Of a DNA stretch of 64,000 nucleotides, positions 9,369 through 17,692 are shown in pieces (within the stretch, counting starts at the first letter, position 1; the number at the start of each line of letters is the position of its first letter). The notes below the pieces were generated by a model. That model did no database searches. It had not been told where the DNA came from and saw nothing but the letters and a program-made list of their open reading frames with translations. Source of the DNA: Ruegeria sp. PrR005 (lineage in GTDB: Bacteria; Pseudomonadota; Alphaproteobacteria; Rhodobacterales; Rhodobacteraceae); NCBI RefSeq assembly GCF_010500245.1, contig NZ_JAAGOX010000056.1, forward strand, positions 124,001 through 188,000, given 5' to 3'. Made by a program: the position numbers and the translations under genes.

Positions 9369-10162
9369 TGCTTCCTGTGTCAAATCACTACGAGTTGGAG
9401 CAGACGGAATCCTGGCTGACCGTCTGGCTGAACGAACCGCAGGCGCGCAACCCGCTGACGGCGGCGCGGGTAAGTGACCTGCTGACCCTGTGTGCGGCGT
9501 TGCAGGGCAGCGACCTGCGCGGCGTAGTTTTCCGCGGACGCGGCGGTGTGTTTTGCGCGGGGGGTGACCTAAAGGCGTTCCAGGCTGTGATGCAGGGCAA
9601 GGCCGGCCATGCCGATGTGGTCGCGCTTAGTCTGCAAGCGGCGGACCTGTTCGATGCCGTGTCCGGGTTGCCTCAGTTCACCGTCATGGCGGTCGAAGGC
9701 GCGGCGATGGCGGGCGGCCTGGGCCTTGCCTGTTGCGGCGACATGGTACTGGCGGAGGAAACCGCACGCTTTGCCCTGTCCGAGGTGCGGCTGGGGCTGA
9801 CACCTGCACAGATTGCACCGTTTGTGGTGGCCCGGCTGGGGATGCGGGCGGCACGGCGGCTGATGCTGTCGGGCGAAAGCGTCAGCGGCGCGACCGCGCG
9901 CGAGATCGGGCTGGTTGACCGGCTGCTAGCGGTTGGCGGCATGGATGCCGCCCTGTCAGACTTGCCGAGAGCGCTGGCCCCGGCTGCGCCCTGTGCGCTG
10001 GCCGCGATCAAGAGACAGCTCTCTGAGCTGCCGTTCCAATCGCGCGACGAACAACGCGCCGTTGCGGCTGAGAGCTTTGCGACGGCGCTGCTCTCGGCAG
10101 AGGCGCGCGAGGGCATCGGTGCGTACCTCGAAAAACGTAAACCCCTTTGGGCGGAGGGCTGA
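9368..10162 (+). CDS. atuE: Enoyl-CoA hydratase (AtuE/LiuC-like)
   Basis: This 264-residue crotonase-family protein shows the oxyanion-hole segment CAGGDLKAF, the AMAGGLGLACCGD segment and SEVRLGLTPAQIAPFV. The last is close to isohexenylglutaconyl-CoA and methylglutaconyl-CoA hydratases, and its SEVRLG Glu sits where the catalytic acid of crotonases is found. In the pathway it would hydrate the product of the carboxylase. Its start overlaps the carboxylase beta stop by one base, and the carboxylase alpha gene begins 4 bp after its stop. Confidence 0.8.
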   Translation: MLPVSNHYELEQTESWLTVWLNEPQARNPLTAARVSDLLTLCAALQGSDLRGVVFRGRGGVFCAGGDLKAFQAVMQGKAGHADVVALSLQAADLFDAVSGLPQFTVMAVEGAAMAGGLGLACCGDMVLAEETARFALSEVRLGLTPAQIAPFVVARLGMRAARRLMLSGESVSGATAREIGLVDRLLAVGGMDAALSDLPRALAPAAPCALAAIKRQLSELPFQSRDEQRAVAAESFATALLSAEAREGIGAYLEKRKPLWAEG

Positions 10163-10166
10163 GACC

Positions 10167-12149
10167 ATGGCATTCGACACGATACTGGTCGCCAACCGGG
10201 GCGAGATCGCGGCGCGGGTGATCCGCACGGCGCGCGCGATGGGGTTGCGCACGGTGGCCGTCTACACCAGTGCAGACGCCAGTTCGCCGCATGTGTTCCT
10301 GGCCGACGAAAGTGTCTGGATCGGAGAAGGCCCGGTCGTGGACAGCTATCTTGATGCGGGGCGCATTCTCGACGCGGCCCGACGGTCTGGCGCGGGCGCC
10401 ATCCACCCGGGTTATGGCTTTCTGTCCGAAAACGCGGATTTTGCACAGGCGGTGGCCGAGGCCGGGATGGTCTTTATCGGGCCCGATGCCCGTGCCATCG
10501 CGGCGATGGGCAACAAGGCCGGGGCCAAGCGGATGATGATCGCAGCCGGTGTGCCCTGCGTCCCGGGTTACGAGGGAGCGGACCAGTCCGACAGCACGAT
10601 GACCCGTGCGGCCGGGCAAATCGGGTTCCCCCTGATGGTCAAGGCGGCGGCGGGCGGCGGCGGCCGTGGCATGCGTCTTGTCGAAGGCCCCGATGCGCTG
10701 GCGCAGGCGCTGGCGCGCGCCCGGTCCGAGGCGCTGGGCGCCTTTGGGTCCGACGAGTTAATCCTTGAAAAGGCCATCATCGAGCCGCGCCATGTCGAGA
10801 TTCAGGTGTTTGCAGATGCGCAGGGCAACGTGATCCACCTGGGCGAGCGGGATTGCTCGGTCCAGCGCCGCCACCAGAAAGTGGTCGAAGAGGCGCCTTG
10901 CCCGGTGATGACGCCAGAGTTGCGAGCTGAAATGGGGGCGGCGGCTGTGGCCGCCGCGCGCGCGGTCGACTATCGCGGGGCTGGCACGGTCGAGTTCCTG
11001 CTCGACGCCTCGGGCGGGTTCTACTTCCTCGAGATGAACACCCGGCTCCAGGTCGAACATCCGGTGACCGAGATGGTGACTGGTCTTGATCTGGTGGAAT
11101 GGCAGATTCGCGTGGCGCAGGGCGAGGCGCTGCCGCTTGGGCAGGACGATGTGCGGCTCGACGGGTACGCGATCGAAGTGCGGCTCTATGCCGAGGATCC
11201 GGCCAACGGCTATTTGCCCGCGACAGGCCCGGTGCTGCGCTGGCAACCGGCGACAGGGGCCGGTGTTCGGGTCGATGCGGGGATCAATGAGGGGCAGGAC
11301 ATCTCGCCCCATTACGACCCGATGCTGGCCAAGATCATCGCCCACGGTCCCACGCGCGAGGTGGCACGCACCCGGCTGATCCGAGCTGTGAAAGAGACCG
11401 TTTTGCTGGGCACCGCAACCAACAGCGCCTTTCTGGCCGATGTTCTGGCGCTGCCGGAGTTCGCAGAGGGTAAGGCCACAACCGGACTTTTGGCACGTGC
11501 GTGGCCGGAGGGCTATGCCGGGGCGGCACACGATCCGGCGATGGTGGCGCTGGCGGTGGCCGTTTTGATGCAACATGACCGTGACGCTGCCCTTGCGCTG
11601 GCTGGCCACGTCGCCGCCGACCAGCTGGGTTGGTCGAGCGCGCCGGTGTTGCCGCGCGGACTGATGCTTGCGGTTGCAGACGATGTCATCTCTTGCTCTG
11701 CTGGCGCCTTTGTCGGGGGCTGGCGGATCGGCGTTGCAGGGGAAACGTTCGACGTTTCGCTGACCGCCATGGGCGCCCGGTTGCGTGCCCGGGTTGGCGA
11801 GGCGACCCATGACGTGATGGCCCATGTCGAGGGGGATGCCGTGTTCCTCGCGGCTGGCGCTCTGCGGTTTTCCGGGCGCCGCCTGCGCCCCGGCGCCCGG
11901 GAGGAAAGCGCACAGGCTGGCGGGAGAGTCACCGCGCCCATGCCCGGGTTGGTACAGTCGGTTGCGGTCGAACCCGACACACGGGTCGGCAAGGGCGAGA
12001 CGCTGGCCGTGCTGGAGGCGATGAAGATGCAGCACCAGATCGCTGCCCCTGTCGCGGGCCGTATCAGGGCCGTGCATGTCAAGACAGGCCAGAGCCTTGC
12101 CGCCGGTGACATCATGATCGAGATCGAGGAAGAGGATACCGCCGAATGA
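10167..12149 (+). CDS. atuF: Biotin-dependent acyl-CoA carboxylase alpha subunit
   Basis: This 660-residue protein contains, in order, a biotin carboxylase domain (start FDTILVANRGEIAARVIRTA, ATP-grasp loop GGGGRGMR, EMNTRLQVEHPVTE), a linker/BT domain, and a biotinyl domain near the C terminus with VLEAMKMQHQ, where Lys620 is the biotinylation site. It loads CO2 on biotin for the beta subunit encoded two genes upstream. ATG 10167 is chosen because the protein then begins exactly at the conserved biotin-carboxylase N terminus. The stop overlaps the next start (ATGA). The beta/hydratase/alpha order resembles atuC-E-F and liuB-C-D operons. Confidence 0.92.
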   Translation: MAFDTILVANRGEIAARVIRTARAMGLRTVAVYTSADASSPHVFLADESVWIGEGPVVDSYLDAGRILDAARRSGAGAIHPGYGFLSENADFAQAVAEAGMVFIGPDARAIAAMGNKAGAKRMMIAAGVPCVPGYEGADQSDSTMTRAAGQIGFPLMVKAAAGGGGRGMRLVEGPDALAQALARARSEALGAFGSDELILEKAIIEPRHVEIQVFADAQGNVIHLGERDCSVQRRHQKVVEEAPCPVMTPELRAEMGAAAVAAARAVDYRGAGTVEFLLDASGGFYFLEMNTRLQVEHPVTEMVTGLDLVEWQIRVAQGEALPLGQDDVRLDGYAIEVRLYAEDPANGYLPATGPVLRWQPATGAGVRVDAGINEGQDISPHYDPMLAKIIAHGPTREVARTRLIRAVKETVLLGTATNSAFLADVLALPEFAEGKATTGLLARAWPEGYAGAAHDPAMVALAVAVLMQHDRDAALALAGHVAADQLGWSSAPVLPRGLMLAVADDVISCSAGAFVGGWRIGVAGETFDVSLTAMGARLRARVGEATHDVMAHVEGDAVFLAAGALRFSGRRLRPGAREESAQAGGRVTAPMPGLVQSVAVEPDTRVGKGETLAVLEAMKMQHQIAAPVAGRIRAVHVKTGQSLAAGDIMIEIEEEDTAE

Positions 12150-13273
12150 ACTCCGCACTTTGCCGCGAACTGGGGATTGATTTCCCTCTCTTCGCCTTCA
12201 GCCATTGCCGCGACGTGGTTGCCGCCGTCAGCCGGACCGGGGGTATGGGCGTGTTCGGGGCGGTGATGTACACGCCCGAGCAGCTCAGGACGGAACTGGA
12301 GTGGATCGACGCCAATTGTGGCGGCAAACCCTATGGCGTCGACCTGATCGTACCAACCTCGATCCAGCGACGGGGTGCCAGCCTGACCGACGACCAGCTG
12401 CTTGCCGGGTTGCCGGACGAACATCTGACCTTTGTAAAGGCAACATTGGCCCATGCCGGAGTTGGCAGCGACGATCTGGACGAACGACGCCGCGCGATGC
12501 TGCATTTCTCGCACAATCTCGACAGCGGCGGGGCCGAGGAGATGCTGGATGTCGCGTTCTCCTTTCCGATCCGCCTGATCGCCAACGCATTGGGCACGCC
12601 ACCGCAGATCATGCTGGATCGGGCACGTGCCGCAGGCGTGCCGGTGGCGGCGCTGGTCGGATCGAAGAAGCACGCCGAGCGGCAGGTGGCCGCCGGTGTC
12701 GACATCCTGGTGGCCGCGGGCGGCGAGGCCGGGGGCCACTGCGGCGAAATCTCAACCATGGTGCTGGTGCCCGAGGTGGTTTCGGTCGCGGGCGACACCC
12801 CGGTGCTGGCGGCGGGCGGCATCGTCACCGGCCGTCAGATGGCGGCGGCCATGGCCATGGGGGCTTCTGGGGCCTGGTGCGGCTCGGTCTGGCTGACCAC
12901 GGCTGAGGGAGAGCCAAGTCAGGTGGTCAAGGACAAGATGCTGGCGGCCACGTCGTCCGACACGGTGCGGTCACGCTCGCGTACCGGCAAGACCTCGCGC
13001 CAGTTGAAATCGGCCTGGACCGAGGCATGGGAAGCGCAAGGCCCCAGCCCGCTGCCGATGCCGTTCCAGTCGCTGATCTCGGAACCGGCGCTGGCCCGGA
13101 TCGAGAAGCTGGCGCAGGGCGGGCACCAGGGCGCGGCGGAGCTCGCCACCTATTGGGTCGGGCAAGGGGTCGGGTTGATGAACCAGATGACCTCGGCCGC
13201 CGAGGTGGTGCAAGAGTTCAAGCGCGACTACCTTGAGGCCGCCGAGCGGCTGATGGCGACATTGGAGGAATAG
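12146..13273 (+). CDS. Nitronate monooxygenase-family FMN oxidoreductase
   Basis: This 375-residue TIM-barrel flavoprotein belongs to the nitronate monooxygenase/enoyl-reductase-II-like family. Evidence is AAGGEAGGHCGEISTMVLVPEV, where the His corresponds to the conserved family residue, and TPVLAAGGIVTGRQMAAAMAMGASG, the FMN phosphate loop. Such proteins are often found in acyl-CoA operons with unknown substrates. Translation is coupled to the carboxylase alpha gene (4-bp overlap) and followed 2 bp later by the TIGR03084-like gene, so it belongs to the same pathway. A role on a nitroalkane is not implied by the context. Confidence 0.85.
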   Translation: MNSALCRELGIDFPLFAFSHCRDVVAAVSRTGGMGVFGAVMYTPEQLRTELEWIDANCGGKPYGVDLIVPTSIQRRGASLTDDQLLAGLPDEHLTFVKATLAHAGVGSDDLDERRRAMLHFSHNLDSGGAEEMLDVAFSFPIRLIANALGTPPQIMLDRARAAGVPVAALVGSKKHAERQVAAGVDILVAAGGEAGGHCGEISTMVLVPEVVSVAGDTPVLAAGGIVTGRQMAAAMAMGASGAWCGSVWLTTAEGEPSQVVKDKMLAATSSDTVRSRSRTGKTSRQLKSAWTEAWEAQGPSPLPMPFQSLISEPALARIEKLAQGGHQGAAELATYWVGQGVGLMNQMTSAAEVVQEFKRDYLEAAERLMATLEE

Positions 13274-13275
13274 GA

Positions 13276-14067
13276 ATGGAACAGGCAGGCGATTTCCTGG
13301 CCGAAAGCGAAGCGCTGGATGCGGTACTGGCGGATGTCAACGGCTCACAGTGGGAGGTGGAGACCCAGTTCAAGGGCTGGACCCTGAACGACGTGCTGGT
13401 GCATCTGCATTTCTGGAACCAGATGGCGGACCTGTCGCTGACCGACGAGGCCGCGTTTCAGGCCCGATTGGCGGAAACCTTTGCCGGTATTGGCAAGAAC
13501 GGTTTCCGCGCCACCGAAAACACGATGATCACTGAGCGCGGTGCAGACCTGCGCACCGCCTGGTGCGCGCTCTACACCGACATGGGCCGACGCTGGGCGG
13601 ATCTCGACCCCAAACGCCGGGTGAAATGGGCAGGCCCCGAGATGTCGGTGCGCTCGTCGATCACCGCTCGGCAGATGGAGACCTGGGCGCATGGCCAGGA
13701 AGTCTTTGATATCCTGGGCGTCCAACGGCAGGAAGCGGACCGGGTCAAGAACATCGTGATCCTCGGCGTCAATACTTTCGGGTGGTCCTACAAGGTGCAT
13801 GGCCGGGCCGTGCCGGAAACCATGCCCCGGCTGGACCTCACCGCGCCGTCCGGCGCGGTGTGGAGTTTCGGCGAACCGGGCGAGAACCGGATTTCCGGCC
13901 CTGCCGTGGAGTTTGCCCAGGTCGTGGCCCAGACCCGCAACATCGCGGATACGTCCTTGTTGGTCGAGGGGCCCGTTGCGGCCGAGTGGATGTCGATCGC
14001 GCAATGCTTCGCCGGTGGCGCTGAAACGCCCCCTTCCAAGGGCGCGCGTCACCAGGTGACGCGCTGA
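13276..14067 (+). CDS. TIGR03084-type DinB-like metal-binding protein
   Basis: This 263-residue protein resembles the TIGR03084 family, whose members combine a DinB-like/mycothiol-maleylpyruvate-isomerase-type helical bundle with a wyosine-base-like C-terminal part. Visible features are WTLNDVLVHLHFWNQMAD (a metal-ligand His region near 36-47) and ITARQMETWAHGQEVFDILG, where His and Glu could complete a metal site. The family is known to sit beside acyl-CoA dehydrogenases and AtuA genes, as here. The reaction is unknown. It starts 2 bp after the preceding stop. Confidence 0.75.
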   Translation: MEQAGDFLAESEALDAVLADVNGSQWEVETQFKGWTLNDVLVHLHFWNQMADLSLTDEAAFQARLAETFAGIGKNGFRATENTMITERGADLRTAWCALYTDMGRRWADLDPKRRVKWAGPEMSVRSSITARQMETWAHGQEVFDILGVQRQEADRVKNIVILGVNTFGWSYKVHGRAVPETMPRLDLTAPSGAVWSFGEPGENRISGPAVEFAQVVAQTRNIADTSLLVEGPVAAEWMSIAQCFAGGAETPPSKGARHQVTR

Positions 14068-14170
14068 CGCAAAAGGACGTTGCGTTGCATTCCCGGAACG
14101 CCGCGTCACCCCGATTGGCTTGAATCAGGTGTCAGCTTAGCCTGAGCGCAAATTCAGATCGGAGAATGAT

Positions 14171-15328
14171 ATGTCCCTTTTTTCCAGCACGGCGGCCTGG
14201 GTCACAGACGAACACCGCATGTTCGCCGAAGCGGCGGGCCGGTTCCTCGATGACGAACTGGTCCCCAATATCGAAACCTGGGTCGACAATGGCGTGGTCG
14301 ATCGCGACTTCTGGCGCAAGGCAGGCGAGACCGGGCTGATGGCGGGCGCCATTCCCGAGGAGTTCGGCGGTGTCGGCGGCGGCATGGGCTTTGACGCGGT
14401 CACCATCTATGAACAGACCTCGCGCGGGGATGCGGGCTGGGGCTATGGCATCCAGTCGATCGTGACCCACTACATCACCGCCTATGGCAGCGAGGAGCAA
14501 AAGGCCAAATGGCTGCCTAAACTCGCCTCGGGCGAGATGGTGGGTGCCATCGCGATGACCGAACCGGGCACGGGCTCGGACCTTCAGGCGGTGCGCACCA
14601 CCGCCGAGAAGGACGGCAATTCCTATCGCATAAACGGCTCCAAGATCTTCATCACCAACGGGCAGACCGCCGATCTGATCATCGTGGTGGCCAAGACCGA
14701 CAAGACGCTGGGGTCCAAGGGCGTGTCGCTGATCGCGCTCGAAACCGAAGGCGCCGAAGGGTTCCGCCGGGGCCGCAACCTCAAGAAACTGGGGATGAAG
14801 GCCAACGACACCGCCGAGCTGTTCTTCGAGGACGTCAAGGTGCCGATGACCAACCTGATCGGACCGGAAGAGGGGCACGGGTTCTACCAGCTGATGAAGC
14901 AGCTGCCCTGGGAACGTCTGACCATCGGCATCATGGCGCTGGGCGCCATCGACTTTGCCATCGCCGAGACAGTGAAATACGTGCAGGAGCGCAAGGCCTT
15001 TGGTCAGCGGGTGATGGATTTCCAGAACACGCGTTTCAAGCTGGCCGAATGCAAGACCAAGGCTGAGGTGCTGCGCAGTTTCGTCAATGACTGCATCGGT
15101 CGGCTGGAGGCCGGGCAGCTCGATGCCGCCACCGCCTCGATGGTGAAATATTACGGCTCCGAGGTGCAGAACGAGATCATGCATGAATGCCTGCAACTCT
15201 TCGGCGGTTACGGCTTCATGATGGAATACCCGATCGCGCGGCTTTATGCCGATGCGCGGGTGCAGATGATCTATGGCGGTACCAACGAGGTGATGAAGGA
15301 ACTCATCGCCCGGTCGATGGACGTCTGA
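14171..15328 (+). CDS. Acyl-CoA dehydrogenase (AtuD/citronellyl-CoA type)
   Basis: This 385-residue acyl-CoA dehydrogenase shows the flavin motif [14 protein letters not shown], the [12 protein letters not shown] strand region, [19 protein letters not shown] and the C-terminal [21 protein letters not shown] followed by YGGTNEV. The Glu of PWERLT is at the position of the catalytic base in isovaleryl-CoA-type enzymes. It is separated from the rest of the operon by 103 bp, has its own Shine-Dalgarno (GGAGA before ATG 14171), and is followed by a strong terminator. It is probably the oxidation step before carboxylation. Confidence 0.88.
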   Translation: MSLFSSTAAWVTDEHRMFAEAAGRFLDDELVPNIETWVDNGVVDRDFWRKAGETGLMAGAIPEEFGGVGGGMGFDAVTIYEQTSRGDAGWGYGIQSIVTHYITAYGSEEQKAKWLPKLASGEMVGAIAMTEPGTGSDLQAVRTTAEKDGNSYRINGSKIFITNGQTADLIIVVAKTDKTLGSKGVSLIALETEGAEGFRRGRNLKKLGMKANDTAELFFEDVKVPMTNLIGPEEGHGFYQLMKQLPWERLTIGIMALGAIDFAIAETVKYVQERKAFGQRVMDFQNTRFKLAECKTKAEVLRSFVNDCIGRLEAGQLDAATASMVKYYGSEVQNEIMHECLQLFGGYGFMMEYPIARLYADARVQMIYGGTNEVMKELIARSMDV

Positions 15329-15341
15329 TCCGTTCGCAACC

Positions 15342-15370
15342 GAATCGTGCGCCTGCGGCGCGCACGATTC
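15342..15370 (+). terminator. Rho-independent terminator of the carboxylase operon
   Basis: A perfect 11-bp stem (GAATCGTGCGC / GCGCACGATTC) with a 7-base loop is followed by TTTGTTG, starting 14 bp after the acyl-CoA dehydrogenase stop. Confidence 0.8.
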
Positions 15371-15376
15371 TTTGTT

Positions 15377-15467
15377 GAGGGACGCTGTCCCTCAAACTCC
15401 CTGGAGTATTTGTAACCAGAAAGAAACCAGAGCCGGATTTGCGCTTCTTTCTGGTCGGAAATACTCC
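15377..15467. repeat. Dispersed intergenic repeat, two inverted copies (Roseobacter-type AGTATTT...ACCAGAAAGAA element)
   Basis: A short hairpin GAGGGAC/GTCCCTC (15377-15393) is followed by GGAGTATTTGTAACCAGAAAGAA at 15403-15425 and its inverted copy at 15445-15467 (20 of 23 bases pair). The same unit, again preceded by a GAGGG...CCCTC hairpin, occurs at 54318-54340. It lies between converging genes and could act as a bidirectional terminator. Confidence 0.75.
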
Positions 15468-15510
15468 GGGGTGAATTGCCCGCAGGGCAAGAGTGGCAGC
15501 GCCCCTGCTT

Positions 15511-16407
15511 TTATGCAAATGCCTCTTGCAGCCAGGCCCGGAACGAGGCGAGCGGCGGCGCGCTCATGCGTTCCTTTGGCCAGACCAGATAATAGCTCCC
15601 CAGGCTTACAGCGGGCCCGTCACAGGCAGTGACAAGTCTGCCCCGGGCCAGATCATCCGTGATCAGATAGCTGGGCAGCAGCGCTACGCCCAGCCCGTTG
15701 GCAACTGCCGGGATCATGGTCGAGAACTGATCGAACAGCATGCCGCGCAGCCCCGGCGCCGCAAGGTCTTGGGCCGCGAACCAGCGTTCCCAGGCATCCG
15801 GGCGGGTGTCGAGATGCAGGAGCGGCGCGGTGAGCAGCCAGGTGGGGTCGTTCGTCTTCTGCCTCAGTTCAGGGGCACAGACCGGCAGCACCTTCTCGCG
15901 CATGATCTTGAGGTAATCGACCCCGGCCCAGTCGCGCCGCCCGAAGTGGATGGCGGCATCGAAGGGTTCGCTGGCAAAGTCGAAGGGTTTCAGCCGGGTG
16001 CTGAGATTGACCGACACCTCCGGGTGGCGTCGTGCAAAATCCTGTAGCCGGGGCGCCAGCCAGTGCATGCCGAAGGCAGGCAGGATCGACAGGCTGAGCG
16101 TGCCACCGGTCGGGTTGGCCTTGAGCTTCAGTGAGGCCTGCGCCAGCTGGGTCAATGCGGCGCGAGCGGTCTGTACATATTCCTGTGCCGCAGGCGTCAG
16201 GTGCAGCCGCACCCGGTCGCGTTGGACCAGCTCGACTCCCAGTTGCTCCTCCATCGTTTTCAGCTGCCGGCTGATGGCACTTTGGGTCAGCGCCAGTTCT
16301 TCGGCAGCGGCCGAAGCGCTGCCCAGTCGGTCGACCGCCTCCAGTGCCAGTAGCGAGGAGATCGAGGGGAGAAAGCGGCGGGGGGCAATCACTTGATTTT
16401 TCCTCAT
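15511..16407 (-). CDS. LysR-family transcriptional regulator (GcvA-like)
   Basis: This is a 298-residue LysR protein. The winged helix-turn-helix spans about residues 15-70 (ASAAAEELALTQSAISRQL) and is followed by a periplasmic-binding-like effector domain. An upstream in-frame start would add 30 unconserved residues and run into the divergent gene, so ATG 16407 is preferred; the regulator and the aminotransferase are then divergent with 82 bp between them, the usual arrangement for LysR autoregulation and control of a neighbour. Probable target: the aminotransferase/E1/acyltransferase operon. Confidence 0.88.
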   Translation of the reverse strand: MRKNQVIAPRRFLPSISSLLALEAVDRLGSASAAAEELALTQSAISRQLKTMEEQLGVELVQRDRVRLHLTPAAQEYVQTARAALTQLAQASLKLKANPTGGTLSLSILPAFGMHWLAPRLQDFARRHPEVSVNLSTRLKPFDFASEPFDAAIHFGRRDWAGVDYLKIMREKVLPVCAPELRQKTNDPTWLLTAPLLHLDTRPDAWERWFAAQDLAAPGLRGMLFDQFSTMIPAVANGLGVALLPSYLITDDLARGRLVTACDGPAVSLGSYYLVWPKERMSAPPLASFRAWLQEAFA

Positions 16408-16489
16408 ACCTTTTGACCGGAATATCACTGGTTTTTTGCATGATCCAGCGCGATCTAGTGCGGGAAACTCCTGAGTGTGGGGCAAGGCT

Positions 16490-17653
16490 GTGAACATATC
16501 CGGCGAAATCGGTTTTCGGCGCGCGGGCAGGCTCGACGGGATCGAGCTGTCCGAGATCGTGCAGATCTCGGAACGGGCGTCGCAATTGCGGACCGCTGGC
16601 GCTGATATCGTCGCGCTCAGTACCGGCGAGCCGGATTTTCCGACCCCGGATCATGTAATTGAGGCCGCCCATCAGGCGGCGCTGGCAGGGCAAACCCGTT
16701 ATCCTGCCACTGCGGGTACCCCGGCACTGCGCGCGGCCATCGCCACCGAGGCCGGGGTGGAACCTGCCCATGTGATCGTTTCGACCGGAGCCAAGCAGGT
16801 GCTGGCGGGCGCATTCCTCGCCACGCTCGACCCGGGCGACGAGGTGATCACGACTGCGCCGTTCTGGACCAGCTATGCCGATATGGTGCGGCTGTCGGGG
16901 GGCGTGCCGATGGTACTGGACTGTCCGGGTGAACAAGGGTTCAAGCTGACGCCCGCGCAGCTGGAGGCGGCGATCACCCCCCGCACCCGCTGGCTCTTGC
17001 TCAACACGCCATCGAACCCCACCGGTGCGATCTATTCGCAGGCCGAGTTGCAGGCGCTGGGGGCGGTGCTGGAACGTCATCCGCATGTCTGGGTGATCTC
17101 GGACGAGATCTACCAGCATCTGGCCTATGTTCCCTTTATCCCCTTTGTGCAGGCGGTACCGGCGCTGACCGATCGCACCCTGATCGTGAACGGCGTGTCC
17201 AAGGCCTATTCGATGACCGGCTGGCGGATCGGTTGGGGTATCGGCCCGGCACCGCTGATCAAAGCGATGGTGGCAGTACAGGGGCAGATCACCTCGGGCG
17301 CCTGTTCCATCGCGCAGGCGGCGGCGCTGGCGGCACTGACCGGGCCGCAGGACCTGCTGGCCGAGCGGCGGGTCGAGATGCTGGCGCGGCGCGATCTGGT
17401 GGTATCCGGGTTGAACGCGGCGGGGCTTGAGTGTGCGTCGCCCGATGGCGCGTTCTATGTGTTCCCGAAGACGCCCGCGCAGATGCCGGTCGATCATGAA
17501 TTCTGCCACTATCTGCTGGACAAGGCCGGGGTGGCGCTGGTGCCGGGGCGGGCCTTTGGCATGCCGGGGCATTTGCGCCTCTCCTTCGCTTATGCGAGGC
17601 AGAGTCTTGAAGAAGGGCTTGCCCGTATCGCCCGCACTGTCGCAGCGTTGTAA
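16490..17653 (+). CDS. Class I/II PLP-dependent aminotransferase
   Basis: This 387-residue fold-type I aminotransferase has LSTGEPDFPTPDHV near the N terminus, LLNTPSNPTGAIYS (the conserved NPTG), SDEIYQHL, and the PLP-lysine motif NGVSKAYSMTGWRIG with Lys238. It resembles aspartate/aromatic aminotransferases. GTG 16490 is the likely start; an in-frame GTG at 16475 adds five residues. The downstream gene is a 2-oxoacid dehydrogenase E1, so I infer that it deaminates an amino acid to the 2-oxo acid which E1 decarboxylates. A GGGGG-ATCG-CCCCC hairpin lies between the two genes (17657-17670). Confidence 0.88.
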   Translation: MNISGEIGFRRAGRLDGIELSEIVQISERASQLRTAGADIVALSTGEPDFPTPDHVIEAAHQAALAGQTRYPATAGTPALRAAIATEAGVEPAHVIVSTGAKQVLAGAFLATLDPGDEVITTAPFWTSYADMVRLSGGVPMVLDCPGEQGFKLTPAQLEAAITPRTRWLLLNTPSNPTGAIYSQAELQALGAVLERHPHVWVISDEIYQHLAYVPFIPFVQAVPALTDRTLIVNGVSKAYSMTGWRIGWGIGPAPLIKAMVAVQGQITSGACSIAQAAALAALTGPQDLLAERRVEMLARRDLVVSGLNAAGLECASPDGAFYVFPKTPAQMPVDHEFCHYLLDKAGVALVPGRAFGMPGHLRLSFAYARQSLEEGLARIARTVAAL

Positions 17654-17692
17654 CCAGGGGGATCGCCCCCAAGCATAACAGAAGGCCGAGCC

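Noticed and set aside
10758-12158. A 466-codon minus-strand frame opposite the carboxylase alpha subunit
   Set aside because: The biotin carboxylase and biotinyl motifs on the plus strand are unmistakable; the antisense frame is coincidental.
14068-14170. Possible riboswitch or leader upstream of the second acyl-CoA dehydrogenase
   Set aside because: No recognisable aptamer or terminator/antiterminator pair could be folded by eye.
16408-16489. LysR operator in the LysR-aminotransferase divergent region
   Set aside because: Several GATC/ATC half-sites are present but none forms a convincing dyad with correct spacing.
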